Shown here piece by piece: positions 1 to 5,912 of a stretch of 14,698 nt of DNA (position 1 is its first letter; every line of letters starts with the position of its first letter). The translations under genes were made by a program, and so were the position numbers. This DNA is from Clostridia bacterium. Lineage in GTDB: Bacteria; Bacillota_A; Clostridia; Christensenellales; Aristaeellaceae. The notes beneath the pieces are model-generated. The model had not been told where the DNA came from. It did not search any database and worked only from the letters and a program-made list of their open reading frames with translations. The DNA is taken from assembly GCA_017509065.1 (NCBI GenBank), contig JAFWQM010000061.1, positions 1-14,698 on the forward strand, read 5' to 3'.

Positions 1-2
1 CT

Positions 3-20
3 TCAGACCGTAGACAAAGT
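3..20 (+). repeat. Left terminal inverted repeat of the IS
   Basis: Reads TCAGACCGTAGACAAAGT and matches the reverse complement of 1623-1640 at 16 of 18 positions (differences at the seventh and tenth bases). The TCAGAC-GT-GACAAA pattern is what defines the element's edges here. Confidence 0.88.
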
Positions 21-52
21 GGTCTCGACGTTCAAGCGTTGGGGCCATTTTG

Positions 53-1516
53 TTATTCCGCTGAGAATAGGGCGGCAGAAAATCGCAAGGAATCCTGAAT
101 CATACTGAAAAACACAAAAAAGAGTGAGAAATGGTCATTATTGGATGGATTTTCCCCCATCATCTTGGCGAGTTTCTTTAGATTGATGCACGAGAAAGTA
201 AGCGCGGGTTTCATCGTCATCCGAGCTTTCCCAATCATGTTCGTGTATCGGAAGCCATGGTATTCTTTAGCCGTGCCAAAGATTCTCTCAATGGTTTCTT
301 TTCGTTGGTCGTACAAAGCCTTCATCCCAAGTGTGTGGCGGATGTCCTCGGCTGTTTCCATGTAAGGTTCCCATATATGGCGGGTAACCACTTTCACATG
401 GTTTTTGCTCTCTGTACATTGTTTCAGGTAAGGGCAGGATTCGCAGTCTTTGCAGTTGCTTTTGTATTCCCTGTAACCGTCCCGGTTCGTCGTGGAGTAT
501 TTCAGAATCTTGTTTGCCGGGCAGAGATAGCAGTCATAATATTCATCGTACACGTAATCGTATTTTCGGAAGAATCCGTCCTTCGTCATTGGCCGCTTGT
601 ATGGAAATAATGGCTGAACCTCATCATCCAGAAGCAATTTGGCAATCGCCGGCGTTTTGTATCCTGCATCCAAGATAACTGTTTTCAGATCAGGATTCTT
701 TATCTTGTCATAAATGCCCTTGAAAATCCGGCTATCATGTTCATTTCCCGGATTGACTGTAAATCCTAAAACCCATCCATGTTTGTCACAGGCCGTTTCT
801 ATTGAATAAGCAAATACCTGTTTATGCTCTCCTTTATGGAACCATCCGCTGTCCGGATCAGTTGTGCTGACCTTTATTTCCTTCTCCGGCTTGCTGCCAG
901 ATTCTCCGGACTGATCGTCGTCATCGTCATCCTTTTCCTTCAGCGGCTTTTTCCCGTGAGCGATTCGGTCTTCGTCGATTTCTTTCAGGAGTTGTTCCTC
1001 ATAAAACAGTGCTTCTTCCTGGAAGACCTTTTGTTGCAGTTTTTTACCATTGGCACAAGCCTTTACATGCGTTGCATCAATAAATACTTCTCTCGGATCA
1101 ACCAGACCGGCCTTAATGCATTCCTGCAAGATCTTTGAGAATATTTGCTCAAATAAATTGGTTCCTTTGAACCGCCGTGTATAATTTTTCCCAAAGGTGG
1201 AAAAGTGGGGAACCTTTTCATACATACCCAACCCCAGGAACCACCGGTATGCGAGGTTCACTTCGATTTCCCGGATCGTTTGCCGCATGCTGCGTATGCC
1301 GTACAGGTACTGGATAAAAACGATCTTTATAAGCACTGCCGGATCAATACTTGGACGCCCAAAGTCGGGCGAGTACTTCTCCCTCACCAGTTCATAGATA
1401 AACGACCAATCAATAACCCGATCTATCTTCCGCAGCAAATGATTCTGTGGCACCAGTTCATCTATGCACACCATCGATATCTGTTCTCTTTTCTTGGTGG
1501 CTTCTTCATGCAGCAT
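53..1516 (-). CDS. IS1182-family DDE transposase
   Basis: This 487-residue protein should catalyse cut-and-paste or copy movement of the surrounding IS. It has the N-terminal DUF772-like helical region (about residues 20-110), then the RNase H-like catalytic core. The presumed DDE residues are D147 in FIDATHVKA, D283 in VILDAGYKTP and E409 in ETIERIFGTAKEYHG. An acidic run of six Asp lies near residue 196. A cysteine cluster at about 332-367 (LCP, then CKDCESCPYLKQC) may bind zinc. The frame can be extended to a TTG at 1537. The ATG at 1516 is preferred because AGAGGA lies about ten bases upstream, and because the TTG sits directly against the -10 box at 1539-1544. No stop or frameshift interrupts it, so the transposase is probably functional. 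Confidence 0.93.
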   Translation of the reverse strand: MLHEEATKKREQISMVCIDELVPQNHLLRKIDRVIDWSFIYELVREKYSPDFGRPSIDPAVLIKIVFIQYLYGIRSMRQTIREIEVNLAYRWFLGLGMYEKVPHFSTFGKNYTRRFKGTNLFEQIFSKILQECIKAGLVDPREVFIDATHVKACANGKKLQQKVFQEEALFYEEQLLKEIDEDRIAHGKKPLKEKDDDDDDQSGESGSKPEKEIKVSTTDPDSGWFHKGEHKQVFAYSIETACDKHGWVLGFTVNPGNEHDSRIFKGIYDKIKNPDLKTVILDAGYKTPAIAKLLLDDEVQPLFPYKRPMTKDGFFRKYDYVYDEYYDCYLCPANKILKYSTTNRDGYREYKSNCKDCESCPYLKQCTESKNHVKVVTRHIWEPYMETAEDIRHTLGMKALYDQRKETIERIFGTAKEYHGFRYTNMIGKARMTMKPALTFSCINLKKLAKMMGENPSNNDHFSLFFVFFSMIQDSLRFSAALFSAE

Positions 1517-1538
1517 ACGGATCACTTCCTCTGCCAAT

Positions 1539-1544
1539 ATTATA
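1539..1544 (-). promoter_or_regulatory. Extended -10 box of the transposase promoter
   Basis: The minus strand reads TGGTATAAT, a perfect TATAAT with an upstream TGn extension, about 23 bases before the chosen transposase ATG. No good -35 is visible at 17 bases, which is usual for extended -10 promoters. Its position argues against the upstream TTG start. Confidence 0.65.
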
Positions 1545-1596
1545 CCATAAATCGCCCTCTATGTGTTGATTTTATTGACTTTTTGCCCGTTTATAC

Positions 1597-1630
1597 GACA
1601 AAATCCAAGGCTCTCGCCTTGGACTTTGTC
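1597..1630. repeat. Subterminal palindrome at the right IS end
   Basis: Arms of 14 bases (GACAAAATCCAAGG and CCTTGGACTTTGTC) flank a six-base loop with a single mismatch. The right arm is the inner half of the terminal repeat plus adjoining bases. It could be a transposase-binding or folding site, or a terminator for outside transcription entering the IS; this role is inferred. Confidence 0.75.
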
Positions 1631-1640
1631 GACAGTCTGA
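1623..1640 (-). repeat. Right terminal inverted repeat of the IS
   Basis: Read on the minus strand it is TCAGACTGTCGACAAAGT, the partner of the left end. Its inner part also pairs with an internal copy to make the palindrome at 1597-1630. Confidence 0.88.
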
Positions 1641-1664
1641 GCTGGGAGTGATCTCCCAGCTTTT
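1641..1664. terminator. Hairpin between the IS and oadA, probable terminator
   Basis: A perfect 8-bp stem GCTGGGAG/CTCCCAGC with a TGAT loop is followed on the plus strand by TTTT. It lies 49 bases past the end of the decarboxylase operon and touches the IS edge. On the minus strand, where the operon's terminator would be expected, the bases after the stem are already the IS. The element seems to have inserted right at the 3' side of the operon's terminator hairpin. Confidence 0.6.
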
Positions 1665-1712
1665 CCCTTACAGAATAAATATGAATTTTTATCTGTGATT
1701 CTTCTAAGAGCT

Positions 1713-3113
1713 TTATACCGGCATGGTGCCGTCTTTCTTGTCATAAGAGGCGGGGTCGGCCTTCAACTGTTGGGCCTGACGCCACTGGAAATACTTGGTC
1801 GCGACCTGGGGGAAGAGAGCGTAGGAGAGCACGTCCTCATCCTGCTGGCTGTACTGCTGGATCTCCTTGCGGTAGTTGTCCAGTTCGGGCGGGATGTCGT
1901 CGGCGGGGCGGTGGGTGATGACCTTTTCGTCGCCGATGCACTTCTTGCGCACGTCCTCGTTCACTGGGGCGGGCAGGCGGCCGTATTCGCCTTTCAGCAG
2001 GCCCTTGCTCTCCTTGGTGACCATCTTGTAGCGCTCGCCGCCCAGCACGTTCATGACGGCCTGGGTGCCCACGATCTGGGAGGTGGGGGTGACCAGTGGG
2101 GGATAGCCGAAGTCCTTGCGCACCCGCGGCACTTCCTCCAGCACGGTGTAATACTTATCTATGGCGTTGGCTTGCTTGAGCTGGCCGATCAGGTTGGACA
2201 GCATGCCGCCGGGCACCTGATACTGCAGCGCCTTGGCGTTGACGGACAGCACCTTGTCCGGGTCGCGCCAGCCGTCCTTGGTGAGGCGTTCCGCCACGCC
2301 GCGGAAATGCTCGGCCAGCTGGGCCAGCAGGTTTTCGTCGAAGCCGGTGTCGTATTCGGTGCCCTTCAGCACGGCCACCAGGGATTCGGTGGCGGGCTGG
2401 CTGGTGCCGCCGCCCAGGGGGGACAGAGCCGTGTCCACCACGTCCACGCCAGCTTCGATGGCCTTGAGGATGGTCATAGAGCCGGTGCCGGCGGTGTTGT
2501 GGGTGTGCAGCACGATGGGCAGCTTCGTATTCGCCTTCAATTTCTTCACCAGGGAATAGGCGGCGTAGGGCAGCAGCAAGCCCGCCATGTCCTTGATGCA
2601 GATGAGGTCAGCGCCCATGGACTCGATGTCCTTGGCCAGGTTCACGAAGTATTCCTCGGTGTGCACCGGGGAGGTGGTGTAGCTCATGGCCACTTCGCTC
2701 ATGCCGTTGTATTTCTTGGCGGCCTTCACGGCGGTTTCCATGTTGCGCAGGTCGTTCAGGGCGTCAAAGCAGCGGATGATGTCGATGCCGTTGTCGATGG
2801 ACTTCTTCACGAAGTAGTCCACTACGTCGTCGGCGTAGTGCTTATAGCCCAGGATGTTCTGCCCGCGCAGCAGCATCTGCAGCTTGGTGTTGGGCAGCGC
2901 CTTGCGCAGCTGGCGCAGGCGCTCCCAGGGGTCTTCGTTCAGGAATCGCAGGCAGCTGTCAAACGTCGCGCCGCCCCAGCATTCCAGAGAGAAATAGCCA
3001 ACCTTATCCAGCTTCTCGCAGGCGGGAAGCATTTCATCCAGCCGCATCCGCGTGGCCGCCTGGCTCTGGTGCGCGTCGCGTAGAATGGTATCGGTGATTT
3101 TAACTTTCGCCAT
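1713..3113 (-). CDS. oadA: Oxaloacetate decarboxylase alpha / 5S-type carboxyltransferase
   Basis: This 466-residue protein belongs to the OadA, PycB and transcarboxylase-5S family, which moves a carboxyl group between a keto acid (oxaloacetate/pyruvate) and biotin. The TIM-barrel signature DTILRDAHQS is at residues 8-17, with D13 a metal ligand. The carbamylated-lysine motif CIKDMAG gives K174, and the HTHNTAG motif gives metal ligands H203 and H205. GGGTSQP follows in the barrel, then a conserved C-terminal lid domain. It stops before a biotinyl domain, so it must use the separate carrier encoded upstream. Two adjacent ATGs are available; the second (3113) is seven bases from AAGGAG and gives the family-like start MAKVKITDT. 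It is the last gene of the operon, separated from oadB by a 234-base gap with palindromes. The substrate (oxaloacetate versus pyruvate) is not decided by sequence. Confidence 0.93.
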   Translation of the reverse strand: MAKVKITDTILRDAHQSQAATRMRLDEMLPACEKLDKVGYFSLECWGGATFDSCLRFLNEDPWERLRQLRKALPNTKLQMLLRGQNILGYKHYADDVVDYFVKKSIDNGIDIIRCFDALNDLRNMETAVKAAKKYNGMSEVAMSYTTSPVHTEEYFVNLAKDIESMGADLICIKDMAGLLLPYAAYSLVKKLKANTKLPIVLHTHNTAGTGSMTILKAIEAGVDVVDTALSPLGGGTSQPATESLVAVLKGTEYDTGFDENLLAQLAEHFRGVAERLTKDGWRDPDKVLSVNAKALQYQVPGGMLSNLIGQLKQANAIDKYYTVLEEVPRVRKDFGYPPLVTPTSQIVGTQAVMNVLGGERYKMVTKESKGLLKGEYGRLPAPVNEDVRKKCIGDEKVITHRPADDIPPELDNYRKEIQQYSQQDEDVLSYALFPQVATKYFQWRQAQQLKADPASYDKKDGTMPV

Positions 3114-3156
3114 CATGATTCTCCTTTTTGTGATCTTGTTGGGAAAGAGTTTCAAG

Positions 3157-3217
3157 GGGTTACGCTGGGGCTGTGCGCCCCAGACCCCCACCAGGGGTAT
3201 AATCCCCCTGGTGGGGG
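3157..3217 (-). repeat. Dispersed double-hairpin repeat, copy A
   Basis: Contains a CTGGGG/CCCCAG stem (3165-3183) and a perfect 13-bp stem CCCCCACCAGGGG/CCCCTGGTGGGGG (3185-3197 and 3205-3217, seven-base loop). Read on the minus strand, it runs from the long hairpin through GGTCTGGGG to CCCAGCGTAACCCC, the same order as copy D at 14618-14671. It sits in the leader of oadA and could fold in the operon mRNA, affecting processing or decay of the oadB-oadA junction (inference). Confidence 0.75.
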
Positions 3218-3232
3218 TACGGGGGACGAACT

Positions 3233-3264
3233 GCCGATGACCGCCTGCGGCGGGAATCTCATCG
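3233..3264. repeat. Nested palindrome in the oadB-oadA gap
   Basis: Outer arms CCGATGA and TCATCGG enclose an inner CCGCC-TGC-GGCGG stem. It follows directly after repeat copy A, so the gap holds stacked hairpins. It does not have a T-run and is not an obvious terminator. Confidence 0.5.
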
Positions 3265-3327
3265 GCGGTGAGATCGACCGAAACAAGTAATGTCCGAAGG
3301 ACTTGCGCCGATTGAGGTCGCGGACCG

Positions 3328-3347
3328 AAGAGGCCCCCCTGCCTCTT
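3328..3347. other. Hairpin immediately downstream of the oadB stop
   Basis: A 7-bp stem AAGAGGC/GCCTCTT with a six-base loop touches the oadB stop codon. The minus strand has no T-run after it, so it is more likely an mRNA-stabilising hairpin than a strong terminator. oadA downstream still has its own ribosome site. Confidence 0.45.
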
Positions 3348-4832
3348 TTATCCAAACATACTAAGCAACACACCTGCAGCAATAGCTGAACCGATCACGC
3401 CCGCCACATTGGGGCCCATGGCGTGCATGAGCAGGAAGTTGGCGGGGTTTTCCTTCTGGCCCACCATCTGGGAAACACGGGCCGCCATGGGTACGGCGGA
3501 CACGCCCGCGGAACCGATGAGGGGGTTGATCTTGCCGCCGGTCAGCTTGTTCATCAGCTTCGCCAGCAGCAGGCCGCCCGCAGTGCCGCAGCCGAAAGCG
3601 AACACGCCCATGGCAATGATCTTAATGGTTTCCCAGCGCAGGAAGGTCTGGGCTGTGGCGGTAGCGCCAACGGTGATGCCCAGGAAGATGGTAACGATGT
3701 TCATCAGCTCATTCTGCACCGTCTTGTTCAGGCGTTCCACCACGCCGCACTCGCGCATCAGGTTGCCCAGCATGAGGCAGCCCACAAGAGGCGTAGCGGA
3801 GGGCAGCAGCAGGGACACCAGGATGGTGACCACGATGGGGAAGATCACCTTTTCGGTGTGGGAAACGGGACGAAGCTGCTCCATCACGATCTGGCGCTCC
3901 TTCTTGGTGGTGAGGGCTTTCATGATGGGGGGCTGGATCACGGGCACCAGGGCCATGTAGCTGTACGCGGCCACGGCGATGGGGCCCAGCAGATGCGGGG
4001 CCAGCTTGCCGGTCAGCCAGATGGCGGTGGGGCCGTCCGCGCCGCCAATAATGCCGATGGCGCCGGCTTCCGCGGCGTTAAAGCCCCACACGGAGGACAG
4101 AATGAACGTGACGAAAATACCAAGCTGCGCGGCAGCGCCCAGCAGCAGGGTCTTGGGGTTGGCGATGAGGGGACCGAAGTCCGTGCCCGCGCCCACGCCG
4201 ATGAAAATGAGGCAGGGATAAATACCCAGCTTCACGCCCAAGTACAGGTAGTCCAGCAGGCCGGGAGAAATGGTCTTGCCAGCCGTCGCCAGCAGCACAC
4301 CCAGGGAGGAATACACCTGGCCGTCACTGATGAAGGCGGCGGAATCCTTGATGATGATGGAGGTGGACTGGGCAAGGACGGTCACGCCGTCCTCGGCGAT
4401 CAGCTGGCCCAGGGCGTTGAGCTGCGCGCCCACGGAATAGGAGGTGGTGATCTGGCCGATCACATTGCCGTTGATGAGCACGGCCCCGGCGTTGTTCACC
4501 GTCATGGCCCCGGTCTCGATCAGCTCTTTCAGGTTCGCCAGATTCGGCGAATCGATCAGGATGGCCCCGCCGAACAGGCTCCAGTTGGCGTGCCCGCCCG
4601 CGAACAGCGCTTCGTGGTAGATCTCGCTGCCCAGCAGGTTGGTCAGCAGCATGCCGAAGGCGATGGGCAGCAGCAGGAGAGGTTCAAACTTTTTGACGAT
4701 GGCCAGATAAATCAGCAGACAGGCGATGCCCACCATCACCAGGGCCAGCGGATTGCCGAAGAACTGGGCGATTCCGCTCTCCCGGGCCAGGGAAGACAGC
4801 GTCTGTAAAATATCAACAGATTGTGTTCCCAC
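3348..4832 (-). CDS. oadB: Sodium-translocating decarboxylase beta subunit (OadB/MmdB/GcdB)
   Basis: This 494-residue polytopic membrane protein decarboxylates carboxybiotin and couples this to Na+ export. The family's ion-path motifs are present: GGADGPT with D266, and NPLIGSAGVSAVP with N436, G440 and S445, corresponding to the Klebsiella OadB residues D203, N373, G377 and S382. The GTG start at 4832 is chosen because AAAGGAG lies eight bases upstream. An in-frame ATG at 4931 would place translated sequence inside a tandem repeat. The protein is longer than typical members (roughly 375-430 residues). The extra length lies between the second membrane segment (ending near residue 68) and the YLYLGVKLGIYP helix near 196. 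This approximately 120-residue stretch is rich in polar and beta-branched residues and is probably an extracytoplasmic loop. It lies between the biotin carrier gene and oadA. Confidence 0.93.
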   Translation of the reverse strand: MGTQSVDILQTLSSLARESGIAQFFGNPLALVMVGIACLLIYLAIVKKFEPLLLLPIAFGMLLTNLLGSEIYHEALFAGGHANWSLFGGAILIDSPNLANLKELIETGAMTVNNAGAVLINGNVIGQITTSYSVGAQLNALGQLIAEDGVTVLAQSTSIIIKDSAAFISDGQVYSSLGVLLATAGKTISPGLLDYLYLGVKLGIYPCLIFIGVGAGTDFGPLIANPKTLLLGAAAQLGIFVTFILSSVWGFNAAEAGAIGIIGGADGPTAIWLTGKLAPHLLGPIAVAAYSYMALVPVIQPPIMKALTTKKERQIVMEQLRPVSHTEKVIFPIVVTILVSLLLPSATPLVGCLMLGNLMRECGVVERLNKTVQNELMNIVTIFLGITVGATATAQTFLRWETIKIIAMGVFAFGCGTAGGLLLAKLMNKLTGGKINPLIGSAGVSAVPMAARVSQMVGQKENPANFLLMHAMGPNVAGVIGSAIAAGVLLSMFG

Positions 4833-4850
4833 GGAAGAATCTCCTTTCAA

Positions 4851-5005
4851 TTGGATGCCCGGCGTCTTTCCCTTCGGGAGCCGCCGGGACGGCCAACCGT
4901 GCTTCGCATCGGTTGCCTCATCCCTATTCATTTGGATGCCCGGCGTCTTTCCCTTCGGGAGCCGCCGGGACGGCCAACCGTGCTTCGCACCGGTTGCCTC
5001 ATCCC
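4851..5005. repeat. Two direct copies of a 74-bp palindromic unit
   Basis: Copies at 4851-4924 and 4932-5005 have an 81-base period and differ at only one clear position (T/C near the end of the second palindrome). Each holds two inverted repeats: CCCGGCG/CGCCGGG with an inner TTCCC/GGGA, and CAACCG/CGGTTG. The array fills the gap between the biotin carrier gene and oadB, ending just before oadB's Shine-Dalgarno. Near identity suggests a recent duplication. It could tune oadB translation or message stability (inference). Confidence 0.85.
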
Positions 5006-5035
5006 AAAATTTTTGTCATCAGGAAAAGCTTCCTA

Positions 5036-5416
5036 TCAGTTCAGCACCACGAGAGGATCGCCGGAGTTGACGGACGCGCCCTTGCTCACAGCCACCTGGG
5101 CCACGGTGCCATCCTGTGGCGCGAGGATCTCGTTTTCCATCTTCATGGCTTCCAGGATGAGCAGCACGTCGCCCTTCTTGACGGCGGCGCCCTGGGCGAC
5201 CTTCACGTCCAGGATGGTGCCGGGCATGGGGGCGTTCACCTTCACGCCGTTGGCCACGGGCGCGGCCTTGGGGGCGGCGGGCTTGGCGGCGGGAGCAGCC
5301 TTGGGGGCAGGGGCAGCGGCTTTGGGAGCGGCAGGCGCGGCGGATTCGCCCGCGGCCACTTCTTCCACTTCTACTTCGTAAGCGACACCGTTCACGGTGA
5401 TATTGAATTTACGCAT
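5036..5416 (-). CDS. Biotin carrier subunit (biotinyl domain protein, MmdC/1.3S-like)
   Basis: This 126-residue protein carries the covalently bound biotin that shuttles carboxyl groups between the carboxyltransferases and the OadB pump. Residues 1-22 form a short beta-rich head (MRKFNITVNGVAYEVEVEEV). Residues 23-58 are an Ala/Pro/Lys linker, and residues 59-126 are the biotinyl domain with LEAMKMENEI. The biotinylated lysine is K92, 34 residues from the C-terminus as usual. The ATG at 5416 is seven bases from GGAGG. A TTG at 5431 in the same frame would overlap that site and is rejected. Because the OadA protein of this operon has no biotin domain, this is the only visible carrier for both carboxyltransferases. 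Confidence 0.94.
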   Translation of the reverse strand: MRKFNITVNGVAYEVEVEEVAAGESAAPAAPKAAAPAPKAAPAAKPAAPKAAPVANGVKVNAPMPGTILDVKVAQGAAVKKGDVLLILEAMKMENEILAPQDGTVAQVAVSKGASVNSGDPLVVLN

Positions 5417-5440
5417 GATCTTTCCTCCCAATTATTTTTT

Positions 5441-5531
5441 GTTCTTAGTTCTTAGTTCTAAGTTCTAAGCGATAGTGAATTTTCAATGAACACCAAACAG
5501 CTTGGAACTTGGAACTTATAACTTAGAACTT
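5441..5531. repeat. AT-rich inverted repeat of short AAGTTC-type units
   Basis: The left arm (5441-5469) is built of tandem GTTCTTA and GTTCTAA units. The right arm (5501-5531) is the complementary series of GGAACTT and AGAACTT units. About 31 bases lie between them, so the two arms can form a long imperfect hairpin in the message between the OadG-like and biotin-carrier genes. It is strikingly AT-rich compared with the coding sequence on both sides and looks like an inserted repeat. No coding potential is seen. Confidence 0.75.
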
Positions 5532-5534
5532 GTA

Positions 5535-5900
5535 TTAAAAATGCGAATAAATCTGTTCTTCCCTGGCGGCTCTGGCGCGGGCGGAAGTATTCGCTACCCG
5601 GCGCACGCGGCGCACCACGAAGCCGCTGTCATGATGGCCCTCTTCCTGCCAGATGGCGGCGATGGCGGCGGTGATGGCGGCGACCACGGACAGGTCGTCT
5701 TCTTCCTCCTCCGGTTCCGGTTCAGCCGCGGGGACAGGGGCGGGGGCGGGGGCCGCTTTCACGGGAGCCGCTTTCGCGGGCTTGCTCCGTCCGGTGAACA
5801 GGGTCATGACCGTAATGCACACGATCAGGATCACCAGCCCGGAGAACACCACCAGCATGCCTACGCCCGTGGTAGCCAGGCCGAGAAATAATCTATCCAT
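5535..5900 (-). CDS. OadG/MmdD-like small membrane subunit
   Basis: This 121-residue protein has a single membrane helix (about residues 7-34), a Pro/Ala-rich linker (40-60), an acidic stretch (61-69) and a short C-terminal helical region with ITAAIAAIW and RRVRRV. This is the layout of the gamma/delta anchor subunits of oxaloacetate and methylmalonyl-CoA decarboxylases, which tie the soluble carboxyltransferase to the membrane pump. The start at 5900 follows AAGGAGGG by six bases. That site overlaps the stop of the upstream carboxyltransferase gene, and the genes are 12 bases apart, so they are translated together. Sequence conservation in this family is weak; the call rests on architecture and position. 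Confidence 0.85.
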   Translation of the reverse strand: MDRLFLGLATTGVGMLVVFSGLVILIVCITVMTLFTGRSKPAKAAPVKAAPAPAPVPAAEPEPEEEEDDLSVVAAITAAIAAIWQEEGHHDSGFVVRRVRRVANTSARARAAREEQIYSHF

Positions 5901-5912
5901 CTCGAACCCTCC

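Larger units (their letters stand above)
3..1640 (-). mobile_element. Complete IS1182-family insertion sequence
   Basis: The element is about 1.64 kb, in the usual size range for IS1182. It is bounded by inverted repeats at 3-20 and 1623-1640 that agree at 16 of 18 positions and share the core GACAAAGT. It carries one intact DDE transposase on the minus strand that almost fills it. Its base composition is clearly more AT-rich than the flanking operon, which fits recent acquisition. Only two bases precede the left end, so a target duplication cannot be checked. The exact tips could be off by one or two bases. Confidence 0.9.

Noticed and set aside
1517..1537. TTG start adding seven residues to the transposase
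   Set aside because: The TTG abuts the -10 box, so it would precede the expected transcript start; ATG 1516 has the ribosome site.
1695..3083. Long plus-strand open frame of 462 codons opposite oadA
   Set aside because: It is a shadow of the GC-rich oadA gene: the product is low-complexity (Gly/His/Val/Leu-rich), has no fitting ribosome site, and the minus strand encodes a clear conserved enzyme. The same applies to the long plus-strand frames opposite oadB (3423-4808) and the MmdA-like gene (5931-7418), and the minus-strand frame opposite the acetyltransferase and glycosylase (11390-12823).
4833..4931. N-terminal extension of OadB from an upstream ATG at 4931
   Set aside because: The extension would translate one of the tandem palindromic repeats, has no family counterpart, and a GTG with an excellent ribosome site lies at 4832.
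4851..5005. Possible CRISPR array from the tandem repeat
   Set aside because: Only two long units with a seven-base spacer and internal palindromes; no short repeat-spacer pattern and no cas genes.
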